DNA of 64,000 nt, from contig RBKR01000023.1 of assembly GCA_004835665.1 (NCBI GenBank), positions 682,001 to 746,000 of the forward strand. Reading direction: 5' to 3'. This DNA is from Phoma sp. XZ068. Taxonomy: Eukaryota > Ascomycota > Dothideomycetes > Pleosporales > Didymellaceae. Below, piece by piece: positions 53,903 through 62,992 of this stretch. The position numbers were made by a program, and so were the translations under genes. The notes under the pieces were generated by a model. It was not told the DNA's origin. It did no database searches and worked only from the letters and a program-made list of their open reading frames with translations. Within the stretch, counting starts at the first letter, position 1. Each line of letters starts with the position of its first letter.

Positions 53903-54638
53903 TAATAGCCAACATTACCTATACAGCGCCAATTCTTCTGCAGCCTATTTATATATCATTATATGCAGACTTTATAGGTTTAGGGCGACTAAGGTTTAAA
54001 CAGTTGTAGACCTCGAACGTGTAGGATATCGGTCTAGCCCTCACATGGATGCAGTGGCAGGAAGAGGTTGCTGCGCCACGAAGAGGATCACGCTACTACC
54101 TAGGTAATCACGTGCTGCTTGTAACTCCAATATACTCAACCACGACTCCCCCGGATAATATCTTGGCTCCCATGGTGTGGTCCTTGGTCTTAGCCCTGCG
54201 TCGTGAACTTTGTTGTCTAGGATATCGTCGTCCGAGTACAACGCCCCGAAAGGCGATGGTTTCGGCGGACGATGGCCCGAAAACACATTGCGGATAAACT
54301 CCATACCACCACGCACATGTAGATCCACTCCCGCCCCCGCAAATGCTCATCCATCTGACCCAAACGGTCTTGCCCCTGCAGCACGCGCGAGAGTCTTGGA
54401 GTACCCCTGCATCTCTTGTATCACGCTTTGTGGACGCAGTCTTGCGTGCCCAGAAATTGGCGGCAGGTCTACCATAAATGACTTGGTATACCGGAGATTG
54501 CGATTAGATGCAATGGCGACATGCTGTCGCAATAAACCCGAGACCGAGCGGGCGGCTTCCGATGCAGGTACAAATTACATCGTGAATGCTCGTTGAATCT
54601 TCAGGACGCGACTTTGCGACCCTTCCACTCATTCAAAC
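53903..54638. other. Intergenic region upstream of the PL26-like gene
   Basis: AT-rich until about 54010, then normal composition. No gene supported. No obvious TATA box close to the ATG at 54639. Confidence 0.4.
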
Positions 54639-57437
54639 ATGTTGAAGACGGTGCTTGGCCTTGTTGGCCTTCTCAGTTGTGCAGCGGCACAGACCGATTC
54701 GGTCAAGGTCAAATGGCTTGAAGGAACACCAGACTACCTTGGCGGAGTTACATTCGGACTCCCATGGCCTCGTGGACAGCACCTGGCGAATGCCACAACC
54801 TTCACTGCTTCTGGAGACGCACAGCTGCAGTCTTGGGTCACTGCATACTGGCCCGATGGCTCGCTCAAGTGGACCGGCCACGCCCTAGGTGCTACAGACT
54901 CACCTGCTGATGAGTACACTATCACCGCTTCTGGTCCAGGCAACGCCACTTTCTCCCGCTCAAGACGTCAGAGCACCAACAGCACCGGCGGCGTGCAAGT
55001 TACCGAGTCTGGGAATGAGATCACTGTCAAGACTGGCAAGGTCACAGCCACCTTTCCCAAATCCGGAAACGTGCTGGTATCTTCTATCGAATCTGGCGGC
55101 AAGGTTGTTGGCAACAATGGGCGCCTGGTCTTGAGGTCGCAGAGCGGCACTCCTGACGATGATGAGAATGGCAAGCCGACTGGCATCGATTACTTCAGCT
55201 TCGCTAGCAAGATCTTCAACGCCACTGTATCGGAAGATAACTCTGCGCGCGCCGTTGTTACCGTTCAAGGCATCCATGCCGCCGATAGCGGGACATCGCA
55301 CGCAGACTGGCTGCCGTTCACCGTACGCTTCTACCTTTATACTAACTCAGAGGCTATCCGTATCATCCACACCATCATCTACGACGGTGAATCTAAGAGT
55401 GATTTCATCTCAGGCCTTGGTGTACGATTCGATGTACCACTTGCGGAGGAGGAGCAGTACAACCGTCACGTTCGGATTGCCGGTGTCGATGGAGGACTGT
55501 TACATGAGGCAGTCCAAGGAATCACTGGTCTGCGTCGTGACCCTGGTGCAACTGTGCGATCGGCCCAATTCAATGGCCTCGAGACCGCCGACAAGGCTAC
55601 TTGGGACCAAAGGGTCACAACTCGCCTAAAATGGATCCCTACGTGGAGCGATTACAGGCTGACCCAGCTCTCGCCGGATGGCTTCACCCTTAAGAAGCGT
55701 ACCAAAGCTGGACAGAGTTGGGTTAATATTCCAGGAGGCACTCGCTCTGGCGGCCTTGCATACCTTGGTGGTTCTTCCGTCGGTGGGCTTGCTTTGGGTC
55801 TGCGTGACTTCTGGAAGAAGTACCCAACCAGTGTTGACATTTCCAACGCAGCTACTGACACTGGCTCCGTCACCTTGTGGCTTTATAGCCCGCAAGCCGA
55901 TCCTCTGGACGTCAGGCCGTACCACGACGGTCTTGGGCAGGACACCTATGCCAAGCAGCTGGATGCTCTCGAGATAACATACGAAGACTACGAGGGTGGT
56001 TACAACACACCTTACGGAGTTGGCCGCACGAACGAACTGTTCCTTTATGCTTTTGCCAGTACTCCAACCGCTGACCATCTCTCTACTCTGACAAACCACA
56101 CAAACAATCCGCCCGTTCTGATTCCCGAGCCTGCTTACATTCGTGACACCAAGGCTATCGGCAGCTACTGGGACGTCCCGGGTTCGCCAACAGACTCCGC
56201 ACAAGGCCAGACAATCGAGAACAACATGAAGTTCTTGATCGAATTTTACAAGAACCAGGTCGAACAGCGCCGATGGTACGGATTCTGGGATCACGGCGAT
56301 ATCATCCACACCTACGACGACGATCGTCACCAGTGGCGTTACGACATCGGTGGCTATGCTTGGGATAATTCTGAGCTTTCGCCCGATCTATTCTTCTGGG
56401 GCCATTTCCTACGCACTGGTGATGCAGATGCCTACCGTCTTGCCCACGACCAAGCGCGCCATGGTGGTGAAGTTGACTCATACCATCTCGGTAACTTCAC
56501 GGGTCTGGGTACGAGGCATGGTGTTCAGCACTGGGCCGACAGTGCTAAGCAAGCTCGTATCTCCACACCTGTCTACAGGAAGACTTTCTTCTACATCTCC
56601 GGTGGTGACGAGCGAACGGGTGATCTAGTCCGTGAGGTACAAGAGGTTGAGAAGGCTTTCGTTCTTGTTGACGCTCGCCGCAAGGTCCGCGCTGCTAACA
56701 TTGTATACAACCCTGACCCTGCGGCACTTTACCTCAATTTTGGTACTGACTGGGCTGGTATTGCGCAAGCCTACCTGATCGAGTGGGAACGTCGTGGTCC
56801 AAACTGGGAGAAAGCTCGCGACAAGCTTATTGAGGCCCTGAAGACATTCCCTAAGCTGAAGAACGGCTTTGTCACAGGAGAAGCCCTCTATAACTCCTAC
56901 ACTGGGGCCTGGTCACCGCCACCCACGGACCCCAACAACAGCGGCAATGTCACCGTATCTCATTTGTCTGGCGTCTTCGGTGTCCTTGAGACCATCGACC
57001 AGCTGATCGATCATTTTGGCACTGATGCCCGCAACACAACGCAGCCTTTCCTCGATGCATTCCTCGACTACGCTTACTACTACGGCGCCTCAAAGGCTGA
57101 GCAAGCGGCCAGGTACGGCAAGGACTTTGGCAACCTCAACCTCAAGCAAGGTCACTCTCGCTTCACTGCCTACGTCGCCAACAAGCGTAATAATGCTACT
57201 CTTGTGCCCCGTGTGTGGTCCGAGTACCTCGGTGATGGCAGTAAGGACGGCCTTGCTCCTAACGCGCCTTGGAAGACGGAGCGTATCTCTGGTAGCGATG
57301 TTCTCGTACCTGTCGATGAGGCCAAGTGGGTCAGCACCAACGCTGCTGCTTTGTATGGTGTCGCTGGTTTTGAGAACTTGGCTTTGGTGGGAGCACCTGG
57401 CGCTTCGTTCATTGGTGGCAATTCCACAGCTAAATAA
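54639..57437 (+). CDS. Secreted rhamnogalacturonan exolyase-like protein (PL26-like)
   Basis: Large secreted enzyme, 932 aa, single exon, signal peptide 1 to about 17. The start of the mature protein (KVKWLEGTPDYLGGVTFGLPWPRG) and the three-part layout match fungal PcRGLX-type exo-rhamnogalacturonan lyases: an N-terminal beta domain (about 20-440), an (alpha/alpha) toroid-like middle, and a C-terminal beta domain. The middle region has GFWDHGDIIHTYDDDRHQWRY, conserved HLGN and RHGVQHWADSAK segments expected at an active site. Such enzymes release unsaturated disaccharides from rhamnogalacturonan I by beta-elimination. Database annotation often calls these Tat-signal domain proteins. It converges on a PL9-like lyase, supporting a pectin role. 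The exact family needs a profile search. Confidence 0.7.
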   Translation: MLKTVLGLVGLLSCAAAQTDSVKVKWLEGTPDYLGGVTFGLPWPRGQHLANATTFTASGDAQLQSWVTAYWPDGSLKWTGHALGATDSPADEYTITASGPGNATFSRSRRQSTNSTGGVQVTESGNEITVKTGKVTATFPKSGNVLVSSIESGGKVVGNNGRLVLRSQSGTPDDDENGKPTGIDYFSFASKIFNATVSEDNSARAVVTVQGIHAADSGTSHADWLPFTVRFYLYTNSEAIRIIHTIIYDGESKSDFISGLGVRFDVPLAEEEQYNRHVRIAGVDGGLLHEAVQGITGLRRDPGATVRSAQFNGLETADKATWDQRVTTRLKWIPTWSDYRLTQLSPDGFTLKKRTKAGQSWVNIPGGTRSGGLAYLGGSSVGGLALGLRDFWKKYPTSVDISNAATDTGSVTLWLYSPQADPLDVRPYHDGLGQDTYAKQLDALEITYEDYEGGYNTPYGVGRTNELFLYAFASTPTADHLSTLTNHTNNPPVLIPEPAYIRDTKAIGSYWDVPGSPTDSAQGQTIENNMKFLIEFYKNQVEQRRWYGFWDHGDIIHTYDDDRHQWRYDIGGYAWDNSELSPDLFFWGHFLRTGDADAYRLAHDQARHGGEVDSYHLGNFTGLGTRHGVQHWADSAKQARISTPVYRKTFFYISGGDERTGDLVREVQEVEKAFVLVDARRKVRAANIVYNPDPAALYLNFGTDWAGIAQAYLIEWERRGPNWEKARDKLIEALKTFPKLKNGFVTGEALYNSYTGAWSPPPTDPNNSGNVTVSHLSGVFGVLETIDQLIDHFGTDARNTTQPFLDAFLDYAYYYGASKAEQAARYGKDFGNLNLKQGHSRFTAYVANKRNNATLVPRVWSEYLGDGSKDGLAPNAPWKTERISGSDVLVPVDEAKWVSTNAAALYGVAGFENLALVGAPGASFIGGNSTAK

Positions 57438-57721
57438 TGGTTTGAAGCACTCCTTGATGGTACGTATATGGTTGATGAGTACTATAGCACTTCCTGTGTA
57501 TAATAGCTAGTAACTTCTTTTGTGTAATGTATGACCACTTCTCGCTTCGCAATTTTCCGCCATGCTGTACGCAATATCAGCCTTCATTATTTGCCAATTA
57601 TCACGCGCAAGGATTGAGGAGAACATCATGTTAAACCCAATTACTACCAATAAATATTTACAAAATGAATCAAAACCAGAAATTATGTAATCCAGGCATC
57701 ATGGTGCACGCTTCTCAAGCT
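57438..57721. other. Convergent 3' region of two lyase genes
   Basis: 284 bp between the stops of the PL26-like and PL9-like genes, AT-rich, presumably carrying both polyadenylation signals. Confidence 0.4.
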
Positions 57722-58921
57722 CTACGACCACGCTGTAGTCGCACCAATCGCCGCCCCATTAGCCGGAAGCAAGAAGTTGCTGGCAGCAATCTTGCCCGTT
57801 GTAGCATCACGCTTACCCTGGACAAGCGTGATATCGACACTCTTGAAGGACGCGTTGGTCCAAGTCGTGCTCCCTTGCCACGAGTTCCCGGTCTGCTTCT
57901 GCGCGCTGTTCAAGCTCACCTGCGCTGAGTTTGTTGTGCTCTTTATGTTACTCGCAGCAATATTGTTGGTGAACGTCGTGATAGCAGTTGTGCTCTTGTA
58001 ACCAACATCGCCGTTGTTCCATGCGGTGTTGCGTTGTAAGATGAAATTGCCAGGCTGGCTGTTATCTGTGAAACCCTTCGCAGCATTGTTGAAAGCAATG
58101 CAGTTGGCGATCTGATGATCCGCTGCCTTCTTATCCGCTGCATCGCCGCCACCGAGCTTGAAGCCGTTGCCGTCACCCTGGAAGTCGGTGAAACCCCAGC
58201 GGTTGACGCCGTTCCCCCATGAGATGGTGTCAAGAACGGTAATCTTGCTCTTGAACTCCCAGAAATCTAGCCCGTCATCTACGTTGTTCCAGAGTCTTGC
58301 GCCCTTGAGCAAATTGCCCTCACCAGTGCCTTCCTTGATTCCAATGCCGTCAGCGGATTCGCCGTTCTTACGCGGGTCGCGGTTCTCGTAGGAGTCGAGG
58401 TAGAGGATCTGGTTGTTCGCGCTGTTGCCCTGGAGCTGGAAGCCAGTCTCGTAGTTTTGGCGGGTGGTGAGTTGCTGGAAGATGTTGTTGTTTGAACCAA
58501 CTGCGTACACACCGTAGGGTCCATTAATGAAGTGGATACCCTTGAATGTCCAGTAAGCCGCGTTTTCGACGTGGAGAACACCACGGTCAGCGCTTGCTAT
58601 GCTGCCGCCGACAGGAGCAGGTGTACCAGTGAGCGCCTCACCATCGACGATGGGTACCTCGGTTTGGTAGGCTGCAAGTGTGATACGAGCGGATGAAGTA
58701 CCAGACTTCTTGATCTGGATGTTCGTGGTGGGCGAGTATGTACCCCCACGGAGCAAGATGCTGTCACCAGCTACGGCCTTGTTGACAGCAACCTGAATGG
58801 ACTTGTAGGGCGCGGCAAGGGTTCCCGCAGCAGTGTCCGAGCCAGTAGGTGCAACATAGTAAGTTGCGCAAAGAACAGAAGGAAGAAGGAGAAAGATGGT
58901 TTGGAGCGACGTGAGCTGCAT
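57722..58921 (-). CDS. Secreted pectate / rhamnogalacturonan lyase (PL9-like beta-helix)
   Basis: Parallel beta-helix polysaccharide lyase, 399 aa, no introns, signal peptide 1 to about 18. The mature start (TYYVAPTGSDTAAGTLAAPYKSIQ) is the common opening of PL9 and related right-handed beta-helix proteins. The calcium-binding and catalytic region is visible: NNVDDGLDFWEFKS, then GDGNGFKLGGG carrying the Lys expected as the base, and HQIANCIAFNNAAKGFTDN. PL9 enzymes cleave pectate or rhamnogalacturonan by beta-elimination using Ca2+. Length and motifs suggest an active enzyme. It pairs with the PL26-like gene; their 3' ends are 284 bp apart. TATATGA lies about 95 bp upstream. Confidence 0.9.
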   Translation of the reverse strand: MQLTSLQTIFLLLPSVLCATYYVAPTGSDTAAGTLAAPYKSIQVAVNKAVAGDSILLRGGTYSPTTNIQIKKSGTSSARITLAAYQTEVPIVDGEALTGTPAPVGGSIASADRGVLHVENAAYWTFKGIHFINGPYGVYAVGSNNNIFQQLTTRQNYETGFQLQGNSANNQILYLDSYENRDPRKNGESADGIGIKEGTGEGNLLKGARLWNNVDDGLDFWEFKSKITVLDTISWGNGVNRWGFTDFQGDGNGFKLGGGDAADKKAADHQIANCIAFNNAAKGFTDNSQPGNFILQRNTAWNNGDVGYKSTTAITTFTNNIAASNIKSTTNSAQVSLNSAQKQTGNSWQGSTTWTNASFKSVDITLVQGKRDATTGKIAASNFLLPANGAAIGATTAWS

Positions 58922-59010
58922 GATGAAGATCCCAAAGCTAATGAAGTCGATTCAAGAAATGATGTATGGACAGCAGCGATAGAGAAGAACCCATGGTTCC
59001 AGGAGCGAGT

Positions 59011-59017
59011 TCATATA
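59011..59017 (-). promoter_or_regulatory. TATA-like element of the PL9-like gene
   Basis: Reads TATATGA on the minus strand, 96 bp upstream of the ATG at 58921. Confidence 0.35.
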
Positions 59018-60217
59018 CTCATACCAATTGTCGCCATTGTTATGCACTCTGGCGATATCGCAGTGAAGGCCATGTCTCCATATGGGAATTCTCCGTCGTG
59101 AATGATGGACGTAGTTATGCCGGGTTCGCAGAGTGGACTTCCCCAAATTCGGCAAATTTAATGAGATGAGTATATGTGGAAAATCCCCGACTGGGTGCAA
59201 GTCAGCGTTTCACGTGAGGAATCCACAAATCAAGAGCCATGTTTCGTACTTGGCGCCCTTGGCGTACATGGTTGCTGACTTCGTTGTAGCATTGAAGGAC
59301 CACCTTGGAAGACTATTGCATATCTGGTGAATGCGAATGCGACGGGAGAAGGCATTGTCAGCCTAGGAAATGATGAAAGGTTGAAGCAGCGGAACCATGC
59401 CCAGGTTTAGTTCATACTCGCTTGCTGTTCGTTGCGCAGTCAATGTATCGCGCAGCCGTTGCACTGAGCTTCCCACACCATAATATCTACGAAACAAGAT
59501 ATTCTTGATGATGCGATGGATGCTGCAATCCGGTTGCTGCAGAGATTAACGATTGAAAAATGTAAACAGGCAGCCTTCTTTTACACAAAGTTTCTGTAGA
59601 AGATAGTACCACACTGTCTAACGACATGCGAAAAGGCCACTCCTTCTTTGCGGTTCATGTAATCTGATTAATAGATCACCAGATTCTAATGAACTATCCA
59701 ACAGCAAGAAAGGGCCTAGTTCGATATCGTAATGCGAAGGTGGTTTCTGGAACAGCGAAGCATCCCGGATGTACGACCACGGCTATTGTAGAAACGTGCA
59801 CCTGAGGTTGGCTGTAGGCACGCTCCGGTACAAATTCTTCACGGCAGGAGATGCCAGGCGAATGAATAACGGAGGAAAAGATCCGTACTGTTTGACAAGA
59901 AGTTAGTCATGACGCCGGCAGTGCACCCTTCTAGTCCGAAAAAGGCAACGCGGAAACACCCTGGCCATCGGATGAGGTCGATCACGTCCTTCGCCAACCA
60001 CATGTCCGGCCGGCAACACTGCTTCAAGCCGAACCAGAAACCCTCAAATGCAACATCGTGACCCCACATGGAGATCTGCAGGGCATGGAGGTGCCTCACT
60101 GGTCCAAACTGCTGCAGTCAAGAGACCGCCTGCCAACCTTCGCAGACCTTAACTGGCTTATTGCCGTTATGACGTGCAGGCTCTTGGTTTGCTACCCATG
60201 ATACAAACACATGAGCA
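59018..60217. other. Divergent promoter region of PL9-like and glycosidase genes
   Basis: The two start codons (58921 minus, 60287 plus) are 1.36 kb apart. No gene supported inside; the minus frame at 59839-60099 has no domain. Regulatory sites for carbon or pectin control may be here but none could be assigned by eye. Confidence 0.4.
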
Positions 60218-60225
60218 TATATATA
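60218..60225 (+). promoter_or_regulatory. TATA box of the glycosidase gene
   Basis: TATATATA, about 62 bp upstream of the ATG at 60287. Good position for a fungal core promoter. Confidence 0.5.
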
Positions 60226-60286
60226 GCATCTCCCTTCTACACTCGTAGAACGTTAGATAACTTTTACGTCTTATATCACCATATAG

Positions 60287-62567
60287 ATGATGCTTCTACA
60301 TTCCCTCGCAGCGCTGCTTGTAGCAGTCTGCGTCGCTCAAGATGCCTGCAATGAGCCTGCCTCAAGGTTGCATCTTCCAGATCCGCCATATGACAACCAT
60401 ATCTACTTCGACTGCCACTCGAGCTCCCATGTCATTCTTACTACTCCTACGTCAAGCAGCGACCTCAGAGTCATCGGTCCTCGCTTGGTCGTAGCATGGC
60501 CTGCGGGTAACAGTGGCCTCGTTGCGTACTTCGAACCTACGGATGGGGCGAATGGAACGCTCACACCACGACTTGAGAACTCAACATCCACGGGCGAGAC
60601 GCTGGACCCAATTTACGAACCCACCAAGGGTGGTGATCCTCAGGTCGGAGTGTCTGGTTCCATTAACTTCAATGTACCGGCGACTTTGACGATTCCAATT
60701 CTTGGTAGCATTCGCACAATTCGGGACTTTTCTGAAGGGCCCAGTATCCTTGATCCAAATGTACAAGGCGGCCTTCGTTTCTCTCAATCGGATAACAATG
60801 GCGCCACTGTCAACCGGACTTGGTTTGACAATGTCACAACCACGGTGTTGGCTTTCACCCCGCTTAACGGCGCTCAGACTGTGAACATTGTTTCAAATAG
60901 TAGTCAGCTACTGTTTGGTGCTGGTACATATCAGTGTAAGACATCGACTCGCAAACTCAGCCGTAGATATAGCTAACATTGTCTAGTTAATGCATCGTTC
61001 AACTACCCCCAACTTGAACAGCTAAATCAGTCGGAAGTCCTTAAGCCACAATCAGCAGATCTGATCCAGCAGCAGACAGACCAAACAACATCTCTATCTT
61101 TCCTGTCTTACAAGAACAAGCTTTTGGCTGGCACGTGGCGCTTCCTCACCTACTTCGGCCGAGACAGTATGATCTCTATGCTGCTCATGCAGCCCGTGTT
61201 GAGCGAGAGCGAGAACGGTGCGATTGAGGCCGTCATTGGCGCAGTTATCGAACGTATCAACCGCACAGATGGCACTGTGTGTCACGAAGAAGTCCTCGGC
61301 GATTATTCGACCTATCTTAACCTCAAAGACAACATTACATCCACGGAGCCTCAGTGTGATTACAAGATGATCGACTCTGATTACTTCCTGCCTATTGCGA
61401 TGCAAAACTACTTCGTCGACACCGAAACTGGCCAAGCCCGCTCTGAAGCATTCTTCAACACCACCGCATCCTTCCTAGTTGAAAACAAGGGCCTCACGTA
61501 CGAGGCGCTAGCGGAATTCACGCTTTCAAAAATAATGAACGCCACAGCTGCCTTTGCGGCAGAAGGCGGTCAAGTTGCAGAAAACCTCATCCGCCTCCAC
61601 CCCGACCAACCCGTTGGCGAATGGCGCGACTCCAACAACGGTCTAGGCGGCGGTCGTATTCCCTACGACGTCAACGCCGCACTCGTCCCTGCAGGTCTGC
61701 GTGCAATTGCTGCCCTGAGCCGAGCTGGTTTCTTTGCAGACCGTCCGGAGTGGAACGAGACAGCGGACCGGTACGCGCAGGTCTGGGAAGACTCAACGCT
61801 GCAGTTCTTTGAAGTCAATGTCCCGCAGTCTGAGGCCGTCTCGCTAGTCAACAGTTACGTCTCAAGTTCTAATATCTCCGTACCGTCCAACTCCGGTAAC
61901 ATCACCGGTGACGTGACTTACTACGGTGTCGCTCTTGATGGCAACGTACAGACACCCAACAATGCGACCCCCGTTGTTCCTATCATGAACACAGACGATT
62001 GCTTCCGGCACTTCTTCCTCAACACGACGAATCAGGCACAGCTCAGTGCGTTTCTCAACCAGACAGCTGATCATATCTTGAACCCGTTCCCAGTGGGTTT
62101 AGCAAGCGATGTCGGACTATTTGTTGCAAACCCTGCATACTCAGGTAATGCAGCTTTTGCTGCAAACTTCAGTCGCGGGGACTATCACGGGACCGTAGTT
62201 TGGGGCTGGCAGCTGGCTATGATGGGTGCCGGTCTTGGGCGCCAGCTCGGCCGTTGTTCTGGAACAAATGTTCCTGGTGAGTACCAGTACCATCTGATTT
62301 CCTTCATAATTGCAGTTGCTGACATTGCTAGACTTTTGCAACGACGCTGATCTGCATGGCAAGGTTCTGAGTGCGTACAACCGCCATTGGGATCTCGTAG
62401 AGGCCAATACTGCGCAGCTCAGTAGCGAGGTCTGGAGCTGGAACTACAATAACGGATTTGAAGCCACCCCGCTCGGCAGCATCACTGCGACCGAGAGTAA
62501 CATCCGTCAGCTCTGGAGTCTGACTTTCTTGGCTGTTAGAAGAGAGAGTTTTGGGAGCAGTGAGTAG
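60287..62567 (+). CDS. Secreted six-hairpin-type glycosidase, family unassigned
   Basis: Secreted protein of 724 aa from exons 60287-60935, 60987-62276 and 62332-62567; all phases fit. Signal peptide 1 to about 16. An N-terminal beta domain (about 20-230) with many N-glycosylation sites is followed by an (alpha/alpha)6-like domain. Its start, TWRFLTYFGRDSMISMLLM, resembles the GRD motif of glycogen-debranching and related six-hairpin glycosidases. Other likely catalytic segments are VCHEEVLGDYSTY, the GEWRDSNNGLGGGRIPYDVNA region, and the C-terminal SSEVWSWNYNNGFEA with a Glu. I cannot assign a CAZy family. Fungal homologues are often named glycogen debranching enzyme, which a secreted protein beside two pectin lyases is unlikely to be. 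A role on rhamnogalacturonan side chains is inferred from context only. Confidence 0.7.
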
Positions 62568-62992
62568 CTGCGCGTGAAACATTTCATGCATTGTCACTGA
62601 CGAGAGGGCAGCTTGATTGCGACTGCTAGAACCCGAGACCAAGCGTCAAGAGTATGCTTCTTGTATTGTGTAAGGACATGGATGAAATGGTGACTCGTGT
62701 CCGGATAGACTGTCTTTACGCTGCGGATGCTTACCTTTCGCTACTGTCGAACATCACACAATGCGGTTTGAACGCAGAGGATGACGATAGGCAGCAGACT
62801 GGACAAGGAATTGACCATCAAGACTGTTTTCTCTTACATCACTAAGTTCCAATGTGTCCTTCAACATTGTGCGCTGATCGTCCCATAGATTTATATAAGT
62901 ACCATGTCAACCTTCTCGAGATGCTCACCCAACATCTTACACAGTAGATGAAATCAAGGAAAACACAAAAGATACTTGCATCTCGACCCAAA
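62568..62992. other. Intergenic region, no supported gene
   Basis: 425 bp between the glycosidase stop and the next start. The frame at 62654-62845 has no domain. Confidence 0.35.

Noticed and set aside
55626..56330. 234-codon minus-strand frame
   Set aside because: Antisense to the PL26-like gene, which is an uninterrupted 932-codon frame with family motifs.
60287..62567. Glycogen debranching enzyme
   Set aside because: The GRD-type motif invites this name, but the signal peptide, many N-glycosylation sites and pectinase neighbours argue against an intracellular glycogen enzyme.
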